Source: Betaproteobacteria bacterium (GTDB lineage Bacteria; Pseudomonadota; Gammaproteobacteria; Burkholderiales; CAIKXV01). Taken from it: a stretch of DNA of 5,185 bases. The stretch is from NCBI GenBank assembly GCA_947456915.1, contig CANGUQ010000306.1, positions 1 to 5,185 of the forward strand, in the 5' to 3' direction. Below the pieces are notes generated by a model, which was not told the DNA's origin, ran no database searches, and saw only the letters and a list, made by a program, of their open reading frames with translations. How positions within the stretch are numbered: the first letter of the stretch is position 1; the number at the start of each line of letters is the position of its first letter. Position numbers and translations under genes: made by a program. This document shows, piece after piece, positions 1 to 5,185 of the stretch.

Positions 1-182
1 CGGCCTTGCTCGGCTGGCTGGGCGGCTTCCAGCAGCCGCCCGGGCAGACCTGGGTGGTGCATGGCGAGGCGGGCGCGGCCGCATCGTTCGCGCAGGTGGT
101 GGACGAGAAGCTCGGCTGGCCGGTCGCGGTGGCCGCAACCGGGCAGGCGGTGGTGCTGCCGTTGAAGCCGGTGGCCTCATGA
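1..182 (+). CDS. MBL-fold metallohydrolase with RNA-specificity (RMMBL) tail, C-terminal fragment
   Basis: This is the last 59 residues of a gene that begins before the window; the frame runs from base 3 to a TGA at 180-182. The visible protein reads as a WLGGF segment, then WVVHGEAGAAASF, then a KLGWPVAV strand and a final GQAVVLPL strand. The order 'Trp-Leu...Phe, Val-His-Gly-Glu, Leu-Gly-Trp, Val-x-Leu' is what I know from the C-terminal RMMBL domain of beta-CASP type metallo-beta-lactamase proteins, in which the VHGE histidine contributes to the metal site. Members are RNA nucleases or uncharacterised hydrolases, usually cytoplasmic. The metal-binding HxHxDH core lies outside the window, so activity cannot be judged. 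The stop codon overlaps the next gene's ATG (ATGA), which suggests translational coupling with dacB. Coding status is close to certain; the family call is good but rests on a short tail. Confidence 0.72.
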   Translation, partial: ALLGWLGGFQQPPGQTWVVHGEAGAAASFAQVVDEKLGWPVAVAATGQAVVLPLKPVAS

Positions 183-1642
183 GCGCGCTGCTGGTCTCGG
201 TGGCGTGCGCCCTGCTGCTGGCCGCATGGCCGGTGAACGCGCAGAACGGGCTGCCAGCGCAAGCGCAGCCACCTTCGCAGGGCCGGTTGCCGAAGGCCGT
301 GGCCAGTGCGCTGGCACGCTCCGGCATCCCCGAGTCCGCGGTCGGCGTGGTCGTGCAGGACCTCGACGGCAGCAGCGAACCCGCGGTCTCCCTGAACGCC
401 GACAGCGCGATGAACCCGGCGTCGACGATGAAGCTGCTGACCACCTATGCCGCGCTCGAACTGCTCGGCCCGTCGTTCACCTGGCGCACCGACATGGTGA
501 CCCAGGGCGCGCAGCGCGGCGACGTGCTCGAGGGCGACCTGGTGATCCGCGGCAGCGGCGACCCGCGGCTCACGCAGGAAGCGTTCTGGCTGATGCTGCG
601 CACGCTGCGCGCGCGCGGCATCCGCGAGATCCGCGGCGACCTGGTGCTCGACCGCAGCGCGTTCGCGATCGACGCGCGCGAGGCATCGGTGTTCGACAAC
701 GAACCTTCGCGGCCATACAACACCCCTCCCGATGCGCTGCTCGTCAACTTCCGCGCGGTGATGGTGCGCCTGCTGCCCGACCCGCTGCGCGCCGCGGTCA
801 CGGTGAGCCTCGATCCGCCCCTGCCCCAGGTGACGCTCGGCGTGTCGATCAAGGCCGATCCGGCGCTCGACTGCGGCAATCCGATGTCGAAGCTGGGCGT
901 CGACGTGCAGGGCAGCGCGAACGCCGCAAAGGTGACCGTGGGCGGGAGCTTCCCGGTCGCCTGCGGCGAGCGCCTGTTGCCGATCAGCGTGCTGTCGCAC
1001 CGCGAGTATGTGTCGGGCCTGTTCCAGCAGCTCTGGCGCGAGCTGGGCGGCACGATCACCGGACAGGTACGCGACGGCAGCGCAGGCGAACGGCCGCGCG
1101 TGCTGGCAAGCAACACTTCGCCCGCCCTGTCCGAGATCGTGCGCGACGTGAACAAGTGGAGCAACAACGTGATGGCGCAGCAGGTCTATCTCGCCATCGG
1201 CGCGCAGGTGCAGGGCGGTCCCGCGACCTGGGCCAAGTCGTCGCAGGCGGTCGGCGACTGGGCACGCGGCAAGCGGCTGTCGCTGCCGTCGCTGGTGATC
1301 GAGAACGGCTCTGGCCTGTCGCGCATCGAGCGCATGACCCCGCGCGGCCTTTCCGACCTGCTCGTCGCCGCATTCCGTTCGCCGGTGATGCCGGAGCTGA
1401 TGGCATCCCTGCCGCTGGTCGCCTCGGACGGCACGATGCGCCGGCGCCTCGCCAACACCGGCGTGGCCGGCCAGGCGCACATCAAGACCGGTACGCTCAA
1501 CGACGTGCGGGCGATCGCCGGTTACGTGCTCGATGCGCGCGGGCGGCGCAGCGTGGTGGTGATGATCGTCAACCATCCGAAGGCACTGGCCGCGCAGCCC
1601 GCGTTCGACGCACTGCTCGGCTGGGCCCACCAGCGGCCGTGA
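179..1642 (+). CDS. dacB: D-alanyl-D-alanine carboxypeptidase/endopeptidase, PBP4 type (peptidase S13)
   Basis: A 487-residue periplasmic penicillin-binding protein that removes terminal D-Ala from peptidoglycan stem peptides and/or cleaves cross-bridges. All three active-site motifs are visible: STMK at residues 82-85 (acylated Ser82, Lys85), SNN at 328-330 and KTG at 436-438. The gap of about 246 residues between the first two motifs is typical of family S13, which has large inserted domains there, and the length is close to that of E. coli DacB (477). The N-terminus is a hydrophobic signal peptide, with likely cleavage after VNA (residue 21). It is odd in having no Lys or Arg before the hydrophobic core. 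The ATG overlaps the upstream TGA and has no good Shine-Dalgarno sequence, so translation is probably coupled. The frame stays open upstream, so a longer N-terminus is possible but less likely. The downstream membrane-protein gene overlaps the stop (GTGA), implying one mRNA. Confidence 0.95.
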   Translation: MSALLVSVACALLLAAWPVNAQNGLPAQAQPPSQGRLPKAVASALARSGIPESAVGVVVQDLDGSSEPAVSLNADSAMNPASTMKLLTTYAALELLGPSFTWRTDMVTQGAQRGDVLEGDLVIRGSGDPRLTQEAFWLMLRTLRARGIREIRGDLVLDRSAFAIDAREASVFDNEPSRPYNTPPDALLVNFRAVMVRLLPDPLRAAVTVSLDPPLPQVTLGVSIKADPALDCGNPMSKLGVDVQGSANAAKVTVGGSFPVACGERLLPISVLSHREYVSGLFQQLWRELGGTITGQVRDGSAGERPRVLASNTSPALSEIVRDVNKWSNNVMAQQVYLAIGAQVQGGPATWAKSSQAVGDWARGKRLSLPSLVIENGSGLSRIERMTPRGLSDLLVAAFRSPVMPELMASLPLVASDGTMRRRLANTGVAGQAHIKTGTLNDVRAIAGYVLDARGRRSVVVMIVNHPKALAAQPAFDALLGWAHQRP

Positions 1643-2451
1643 GCCGTCCTTCGAACGCGGCGATCGGGCTGGTCGTGCTCGCCGCAGCGATGGCGATCGG
1701 CGCGGCCCTGCTGCCGCCGATGCCGCAGCCACTCGAGTACCACCAGTTCGCGGACCGGCGCGACTGCGGCTGGCTGCCCAACTGCCTGGATACCGGCTCC
1801 AACCTGCTGTTCATCCTGGCCGGTACGATCGGGTTGGTGCTGCTGTGGCGCGCACGCCACCGGCCGCTGTTCGAGCATCGCGCCGAGGCGATCCCGTACG
1901 GGCTGTTCTTCATCGGCATCGTGTCGATCGGACTCGGATCGGGCTACTACCATCTCGACCCGGACAACCACGGCCTGATGCTCGATCGCCTCGCGATGAT
2001 GCTGGCGTTCATGGCCTGGTTCGCGGCGATCCTCTGCGAGCGTGTCGGTGTTCGCGCCGGGCTGCGGCTGCTGCCGGTGCTGCTGGCCGCCGGCATCGGC
2101 AGCGTGCTCTACTGGGGCTGGAGCGAGGCGCGCGGCGCCGGCGACCTGCGCCCCTACCTGCTGATGCAGGCGTGGCCGATGCTCTGCATCGTCTGCCTGG
2201 TCTGGCTCTATCCGCCCCGCTACACGGGCGGTGGCTTCATCGTGTCGGTCATCGCCCTGTATGCGCTGGCACTCGTCTTCGACCGCAACGACCGCCTCGT
2301 GTTCGACGCCACCGGCGGCATCGTCAGCGGACACACGATCAAGCACGTCCTGTCCGCCATCGCGGTGCTGGTGGTGGTGGCCTACCTCGCCCGACGGCGA
2401 CCGATCCCGCGCGGTGCCGCAGGTCAATCGCCTGCGTACACCTTCAGGTAG
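1639..2451 (+). CDS. Alkaline ceramidase-like (aPHC/CREST family) integral membrane hydrolase
   Basis: A 270-residue polytopic membrane protein starting at a GTG that overlaps the dacB stop (GTGA). Hydrophobic segments lie near residues 7-24, 54-70, 87-104, 113-133, 143-160, 174-191, 198-214 and 233-250, that is an N-terminal helix plus seven more. Key residues match the alkaline ceramidase (ACER/aPHC) signature: Ser101 and His105 in SGYYH, Asp116 in LDRL and the HxxxH pair His232/His236 in SGHTIKH. The S-x3-H-x10-D spacing equals that of human ACER3 (Ser77, His81, Asp92, with His217/His221), where the three His bind zinc. The conserved SNLLF (54-58), DPDN (107-110) and GDLRPY (168-173) stretches also fit the family. 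Eukaryotic members hydrolyse the amide bond of (phyto)ceramides; the bacterial substrate is unknown and could be another N-acyl lipid. Its frame is open far upstream across dacB, but nothing there looks like protein, so the GTG is preferred. The 3' end overlaps the convergent SDR gene. Confidence 0.85.
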   Translation: MSRPSNAAIGLVVLAAAMAIGAALLPPMPQPLEYHQFADRRDCGWLPNCLDTGSNLLFILAGTIGLVLLWRARHRPLFEHRAEAIPYGLFFIGIVSIGLGSGYYHLDPDNHGLMLDRLAMMLAFMAWFAAILCERVGVRAGLRLLPVLLAAGIGSVLYWGWSEARGAGDLRPYLLMQAWPMLCIVCLVWLYPPRYTGGGFIVSVIALYALALVFDRNDRLVFDATGGIVSGHTIKHVLSAIAVLVVVAYLARRRPIPRGAAGQSPAYTFR

Positions 2452-3224
2452 CTCGACCGTCCGCCGTCGGCGGCGATGGTGGTGCCGGTCAGCATCCGCG
2501 ACTCGTCGGATGCCAGGAACACGGCGATCGGCGCGATGTCGTCCGGCTCGCCCTTCGAGAACGGATACAGCTTCTGGAACGTCGCCCGCTCGCGCGCGGC
2601 CGGCGAGGCCGGGTCGAAGCCCCCGCCCTCGTAGCGGCCGATCGCACGTTCCGTGCGCACCGATCCGGGCGCGATCGCATTGGCGCGGATGCCGTGCGCC
2701 GCATACTGCGCCGCCAGCGTCTTCGTGAACGAGATGATGCCCCCCTTGGTCGCCGCATAGGCCGGCTTGACCGATCCGACCAGCCCGAGGTGAGAGGTGA
2801 CGTTGATGATCGAACCACCGCCGGCCTGCATCATGTGCGGGATGGCATGGCGGCACAACAGGAAGGGATGCAGCAGGTTCAGTGCCACCGTGCGGTGCCA
2901 GACGTCCAGGTCCATCTCGTGTACCGGGCGGTCTTCCTGCGAGGAGCCGCCGGCACAGTTGAACAGCACGTCGATCCGGCCGAAGGCCCGCGCGGTGGCG
3001 GCGATCGCGTCGCGCACGTCGTCATCCTGCGTGACGTCGGCCTGCACGAACAGTGCGCGCCCGCCTTCGTCGCTGATCTGGCGCGCAGCCGATGTGCCCA
3101 GCGCGCCATCGATCTCGAACAGCGCGACGCTGGCGCCTTCGCGCGCGCAGGCACGCGCGGTCGCCTTCGCGATGCCGGCACCGGCACCGGTGAGGCAGAC
3201 CACCTTTCCGTCGAGCCTTGCCAC
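2424..3224 (-). CDS. Classical short-chain dehydrogenase/reductase (SDR), NAD(P)-dependent
   Basis: A 266-residue cytoplasmic oxidoreductase of the classical SDR family (Rossmann fold, about 250 residues). Seen motifs: cofactor loop TGAGAGIA at residues 12-19, Asp63-Val64 (adenine pocket), NCAG at 89-92, and the catalytic tetrad Asn116, Ser144, Tyr156 and Lys160 (YAATK). IAPGSVRT follows at 184-191 and the C-terminal GTTIAADGG strand is intact. Acidic Glu37 at the end of beta-2 points to NAD(H) rather than NADP(H); that is inference from the family. The loop ends in Ala19 where the usual TGxxxGxG has Gly, a mild deviation. The frame is open to an ATG at 3332, but the extra 36 residues are Arg/Pro-rich and unlike SDRs. 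The GTG at 3224 has an AGGAG seven bases upstream and begins directly before the LDGKVVCLTG strand. The substrate cannot be told from sequence. It is transcribed alone, convergent with the ceramidase-like gene and divergent from the TPR gene. Confidence 0.93.
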   Translation of the reverse strand: MARLDGKVVCLTGAGAGIAKATARACAREGASVALFEIDGALGTSAARQISDEGGRALFVQADVTQDDDVRDAIAATARAFGRIDVLFNCAGGSSQEDRPVHEMDLDVWHRTVALNLLHPFLLCRHAIPHMMQAGGGSIINVTSHLGLVGSVKPAYAATKGGIISFTKTLAAQYAAHGIRANAIAPGSVRTERAIGRYEGGGFDPASPAARERATFQKLYPFSKGEPDDIAPIAVFLASDESRMLTGTTIAADGGRSSYLKVYAGD

Positions 3225-3228
3225 TGCG

Positions 3229-3237
3229 CCTCTCCTC
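3229..3237 (-). promoter_or_regulatory. Shine-Dalgarno sequence of the SDR gene
   Basis: Read on the minus strand the site is GAGGAGAGG, with AGGAG ending seven bases before a GTG at 3224. It decides the start: it supports the GTG and a 266-residue protein over the ATG at 3332 that would add 36 unlikely residues. Confidence 0.85.
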
Positions 3238-3278
3238 GTCTGCCGCGGCCAGTCCAGGTATCCACGGGCGGCTGGCGA

Positions 3279-3425
3279 GGGGCGACTGTAGCCCCTGCAG
3301 CGCTGGCGCTCAAGATGCGGTCTGGCATGCACCCCGCCGGCAGGGAATACTGACCGTGTCCGTTAGTCCCGCCGGATAGGCGAGGTGCGCGATGATCGCA
3401 TCGCTGCAGGGGCTAAGGTCGTCCC
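3279..3425. repeat. Long inverted repeat, 24-bp arms around a 99-nt spacer
   Basis: The left arm is 3279-3302 and the right arm 3402-3425. The inner 14 bases are a perfect match (TAGCCCCTGCAGCG at 3289-3302 against CGCTGCAGGGGCTA at 3402-3415), and the next ten outward match at seven positions, giving 21 of 24. As RNA the unit would form a long stem closing a structured loop; as DNA it could be the ends of a miniature mobile element or a large operator. I see no target-site duplication at its borders, no T-run after either arm and no transposase. A competing 6-bp stem (GCGATG 3389-3394 with CATCGC 3399-3404) shares three bases with the right arm. Confidence 0.8.
3337..3375. repeat. Hairpin inside the inverted-repeat spacer
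   Basis: CCGGCAGGG (3337-3345) pairs with CCCGCCGG (3368-3375) with one bulged A. After a three-base bulge the stem continues as ACTGAC (3349-3354) with GTTAGT (3362-3367), including one G-T pair, leaving the seven-base loop 3355-3361. Together with the outer arms this gives a nested, cloverless rod-like fold. Whether it is transcribed is unknown. Confidence 0.55.
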
Positions 3426-3540
3426 TGAAGGCCTGACTCATGCCAATGAGCCTCCGCGATACCCGGACCGATTCAGTGGGCGCGGAGCGCAATGACCATG
3501 CGGCGGAACTGGACGCGTCGCCGGCTGCTGTATCATTCCC

Positions 3541-3548
3541 GGAGGAGG
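3541..3548 (+). promoter_or_regulatory. Shine-Dalgarno sequence of the TPR gene
   Basis: GGAGGAGG ends six bases before the ATG at 3555, an optimal spacing. It decides the start: the in-frame ATGs at 3492 and 3498 have at best a weak GGAG and would place 21 or 19 extra basic residues before the signal peptide. Confidence 0.85.
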
Positions 3549-3554
3549 TTGGGA

Positions 3555-4628
3555 ATGCTCATTCGTTTCGTCCTGCACGCAGCGCTCGCGCTGGTCGCTG
3601 GCACTGCGATCGCGCAGTGCCCACCGACCGCCGCGGACAAGCTCGACGACGATTCCTTCGCGCAGATCGACAGGCGCGAATACCTGGAAGCCGAGCGCCT
3701 CGCGCGGCGCGCCCTCGAGTTGCGCGAGAAGTGCGGCGAAAACCGCGACCTCGCCTGGACCCTCGGCAACCTCGGGACGGTTCTGGGCCGCCAGGGCAAG
3801 TACTCGGAATCCGAGAGGATGCTCGCCCGCTCGCTCGCGCTGTTCGAAAAGACATCCGGCCCGACCCACGCCGACACGGGCGCTGCGTTTCTGAATCACG
3901 GGCTGGCGCTCTACTATCTGGCCGACTACCCGGCGGCGGAGCGCCAGTTACGCCGTGCCGTCGACGTAATCGAGAGAGCAGAAGGGAAGCACCACGAGGA
4001 CACCGCGATCGCCACGGACAACCTCGGGCTGGTTCTGTCCCATCAGGGAAAGTACATGGAGGCCTATCCGATCAGCCGCCGCGCGCTAGCGCTTTACGAG
4101 AAGACCAGCGGCCCGAAAAGTTGGCGGACCTCAAACGGCCTGGAGAATCTCGCTGGCGTACTCAGCGGCTTAGGCAGCCACGCGGACGCCGAGGCGATGC
4201 AGCGCCGCGCACTCGCTATACGGCGCGAATTGCTGCCGCCAAAGCATCCCGACATCGCACGCAGCCTGAATCAGATCGCGTCGACCCTACAGCGGCAGCG
4301 CAGCTACGAAGAGGCAGAGCGCTATTTCCGGGAGGGAGTCGCTGCCACCGCGGCGGCACTCGGCCCGCGGCATCCGGAAACGGCAAGGGTGACCAACAAC
4401 TTCGGCGTGTTCCTCGCCGGACAGAAGCGCTATGCCGAGGCCGAGGTCGAGTTCCGCAAGGCGGTCTCGATCCGCACCGAGGTGCTGGGAGTCCTCCACC
4501 CGCACACGTCGCAGGCGCTCAACAGCCTCGGCCTCTCGCTGCAGTTCCAGAACAAGGAAGCGGAGGCGCAGGCCTTGTTCCGCCGCGCGGACGAATCCGA
4601 CCGCGCCAGGCAACAGCAGAAGCGCTAG
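3555..4628 (+). CDS. Secreted tetratricopeptide-repeat protein (kinesin light chain-type TPRs)
   Basis: A 357-residue protein with a signal peptide (MLIRF, then a hydrophobic core, likely cleavage after TAIA at residue 20), so probably periplasmic. The Cys at 22 is not in a lipobox, so it is not a predicted lipoprotein. The rest is about eight TPR units with a 42-residue period, near residues 27-66, 67-108, 109-150, 151-192, 193-234, 235-276, 277-318 and 319-350 (the last incomplete). The units share the pattern 'NLGxxLxxxGxYxEAExxxRRALxIxExxxGxxHPxTA', typical of TPR_12/kinesin-light-chain repeats, which form a superhelix that binds peptides or proteins. No enzymatic domain is attached, so it is probably a scaffold or binding protein; the partner is unknown. 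Codons rare in its neighbours occur here (TTA twice, CTA twice, ATA once), which may mean a different origin or low expression. It stands alone, divergent from the SDR gene. The start at 3555 rests on the strong Shine-Dalgarno sequence. Confidence 0.9.
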   Translation: MLIRFVLHAALALVAGTAIAQCPPTAADKLDDDSFAQIDRREYLEAERLARRALELREKCGENRDLAWTLGNLGTVLGRQGKYSESERMLARSLALFEKTSGPTHADTGAAFLNHGLALYYLADYPAAERQLRRAVDVIERAEGKHHEDTAIATDNLGLVLSHQGKYMEAYPISRRALALYEKTSGPKSWRTSNGLENLAGVLSGLGSHADAEAMQRRALAIRRELLPPKHPDIARSLNQIASTLQRQRSYEEAERYFREGVAATAAALGPRHPETARVTNNFGVFLAGQKRYAEAEVEFRKAVSIRTEVLGVLHPHTSQALNSLGLSLQFQNKEAEAQALFRRADESDRARQQQKR

Positions 4629-4722
4629 GCGCGCATCGCCGCAGCCGCGCCGGCGAGGGCGCCCCAGCCCGAACAATGACCAACCCCGTCCAAGTGGTGG
4701 CAGGTCCGGTCGACCCCGAGCT

Positions 4723-4758
4723 GCGTGCAACCGGTCGCGGCGAGCCCGACCGGTACGC
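4723..4758. repeat. Stem-loop downstream of the TPR gene
   Basis: ACCGGTCG (4730-4737) and CGACCGGT (4747-4754) are perfect inverted copies around a nine-base loop. The stem can be lengthened by GCGT (4723-4726) with ACGC (4755-4758) across a three-base bulge. A further CCGGTCG lies nearby at 4706-4712. It sits about 95 bases after the TPR stop in the 215-bp gap before the convergent PIN gene. It could help end transcription from either side, but no T-run follows on either strand, so it is not called a terminator. Confidence 0.5.
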
Positions 4759-4843
4759 TGCGCGTGCTGCTGGAGTCGCGGCACTTGGATCCCCGCATCC
4801 CGTCACTCGCCAGGTGCCTGAGCACCTCGCGGCATCGACGATG

Positions 4844-5185
4844 TCATGCGGCGTCGCCTTCCCCATGGGGCGGCGGCTGCGCCAGATGTTCGCGCGCAGC
4901 CGCCGCGAGCTGTTCGTCGAACGTGGCCAGCGGTGCGCCCAGCAGTTCTGCCAGGCTGAGATAGGCCGCGTCGTATGCAGTGAGCGCGTAGCGATCCGCC
5001 AGCCGCAGGACGCTGGACATGTCGAGCCGATGGCGTTCGATCGCCATCCCGTCGACCAGGGCGAGTGCGGACGTGACGGCCGCCTGCGGAAGCCGTTCGC
5101 GGCGGATCTTCTTCAGGGCGACACTGATCAGCTCGTAGTCGATCAGGTCAGGCGCATGCAGGGTGCGCGCCTGAAGTGCGGCGGC
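4844..5185 (-). CDS. vapC: PIN-domain ribonuclease toxin, VapC-like, 5' end outside the window
   Basis: The last 113 residues of a minus-strand gene whose start lies beyond 5185; the stop is TGA at 4846-4844. The frame is continuous through the window edge, so the ATG at 5047 is internal. The visible part carries three of the usual PIN-domain acidic residues: Glu18 in IDYEL, Asp72 in TAYDAAYLSLAE and Asp90 in ATFDEQLA (numbered from the first visible residue). The first Asp, near the N-terminus, would be in the missing 20 or so residues. This layout is typical of VapC toxins of type II toxin-antitoxin pairs, Mg-dependent endoribonucleases that cut tRNA or rRNA and are held inactive by VapB. 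The antitoxin gene normally precedes vapC, which here means beyond the right edge, so the pair cannot be confirmed. Solitary PIN proteins also exist. Confidence 0.88.
   Translation of the reverse strand, partial: AAALQARTLHAPDLIDYELISVALKKIRRERLPQAAVTSALALVDGMAIERHRLDMSSVLRLADRYALTAYDAAYLSLAELLGAPLATFDEQLAAAAREHLAQPPPHGEGDAA

Larger units (their letters stand above)
3225..3554. other. Divergent intergenic region between the SDR and TPR genes
   Basis: These 330 bases carry no gene I can support. They must contain the promoters of both the minus-strand SDR gene and the plus-strand TPR gene, but no good -35/-10 pair stands out. The best plus-strand candidate is weak (CTGGCA at 3322, AATACT at 3346, 18-base spacer). 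The middle is occupied by a long inverted repeat with an internal hairpin (see the separate entries). A small stem CTCAT/ATGAG with a four-base loop lies at 3437-3450. A 60-codon minus-strand frame at 3310-3492 has no recognisable family and runs through the inverted repeat, so it is not called. The last 63 bases are open in the frame of the TPR gene but are probably untranslated leader. Confidence 0.6.

Noticed and set aside
200..211. Possible lipobox around Cys10 of the dacB product
   Set aside because: SVAC does not fit the lipobox at -3, and the Cys lies too early, within the hydrophobic core.
205..1638. Long + strand open frame upstream of and in frame with the ceramidase-like gene (would give a 748-residue protein)
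   Set aside because: It lies wholly inside dacB in another frame. Its translation is Arg/Ala/Gly-rich low-complexity sequence typical of GC-rich shadow frames. The real gene starts at the GTG at 1639.
1522..2856. 444-codon minus-strand open frame
   Set aside because: It is antisense to the dacB end and the ceramidase-like gene, and a shadow of the SDR gene at its start. The His/Arg/Gln-rich translation has no recognisable domain.
1845..3353. 502-codon plus-strand open frame
   Set aside because: It crosses the ceramidase-like gene in a different frame and runs antisense to the SDR gene; composition is that of a shadow frame.
3310..3492. 60-codon minus-strand frame in the divergent intergenic region
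   Set aside because: No recognisable family, and it runs through the right arm and spacer of the inverted repeat. Kept as non-coding, with modest certainty.
3531..3536. TATCAT as a -10 box for the TPR gene
   Set aside because: Transcription would start inside the Shine-Dalgarno sequence, and there is no -35 element at the right distance.
4647..4662. Possible terminator hairpin (GCGCC/GGCGC) right after the TPR gene
   Set aside because: Only a 5-bp stem and no following T-run; such stems are frequent by chance at this GC content.
4625..4825. 66-codon minus-strand frame between the TPR and PIN genes
   Set aside because: No ribosome binding site or known motif, and the frame overlaps the stem-loop; most likely chance.
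4676..5185. Plus-strand frame from an ATG at 4676, open to the window end
   Set aside because: Most of it is antisense to the vapC-like gene, whose PIN motifs are clear. The translation shows no family pattern and there is no Shine-Dalgarno sequence.

Overview
The window is GC-rich bacterial DNA, densely packed with genes. The gene families, the high GC and the ATGA/GTGA gene overlaps suggest a proteobacterium, plausibly a betaproteobacterium. That placement is inference; no rRNA or other marker is present.

The left part (1-2451, + strand) looks like one transcription unit of three overlapping genes. First comes the C-terminal end of a metallo-beta-lactamase-fold protein with an RNA-specificity (RMMBL) type tail. 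Next is a complete dacB-type D-alanyl-D-alanine carboxypeptidase/endopeptidase (PBP4, peptidase family S13). Last is a polytopic membrane protein carrying the full residue signature of the alkaline ceramidase/CREST membrane hydrolases. It starts at a GTG that overlaps the dacB stop.

The centre (2424-3224, - strand) holds a classical short-chain dehydrogenase/reductase. It converges on the ceramidase-like gene and overlaps its 3' end by 28 bp. Its GTG start is fixed by a strong Shine-Dalgarno sequence.

A 330-bp non-coding interval (3225-3554) separates the SDR gene from a divergently transcribed gene. It contains a long inverted repeat (24-bp arms, 21 matches, 14 consecutive) around a 99-nt spacer that can itself form a hairpin. 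This is the least explained part of the window.

The right part holds a + strand gene (3555-4628) for a secreted protein made almost entirely of about eight 42-residue kinesin-light-chain-type TPR repeats. Its codon use differs from its neighbours. A 215-bp gap with a stem-loop follows, then the 3' part of a - strand PIN-domain toxin gene (vapC-like) that runs off the window, where its antitoxin gene would be expected.

The first three genes may be co-expressed and two of them act at the envelope (peptidoglycan trimming, membrane lipid hydrolysis). The SDR, TPR and PIN genes look like independent units. No CRISPR array, insertion sequence, tRNA or rRNA was seen, and nothing amounts to a clear new multi-gene system.
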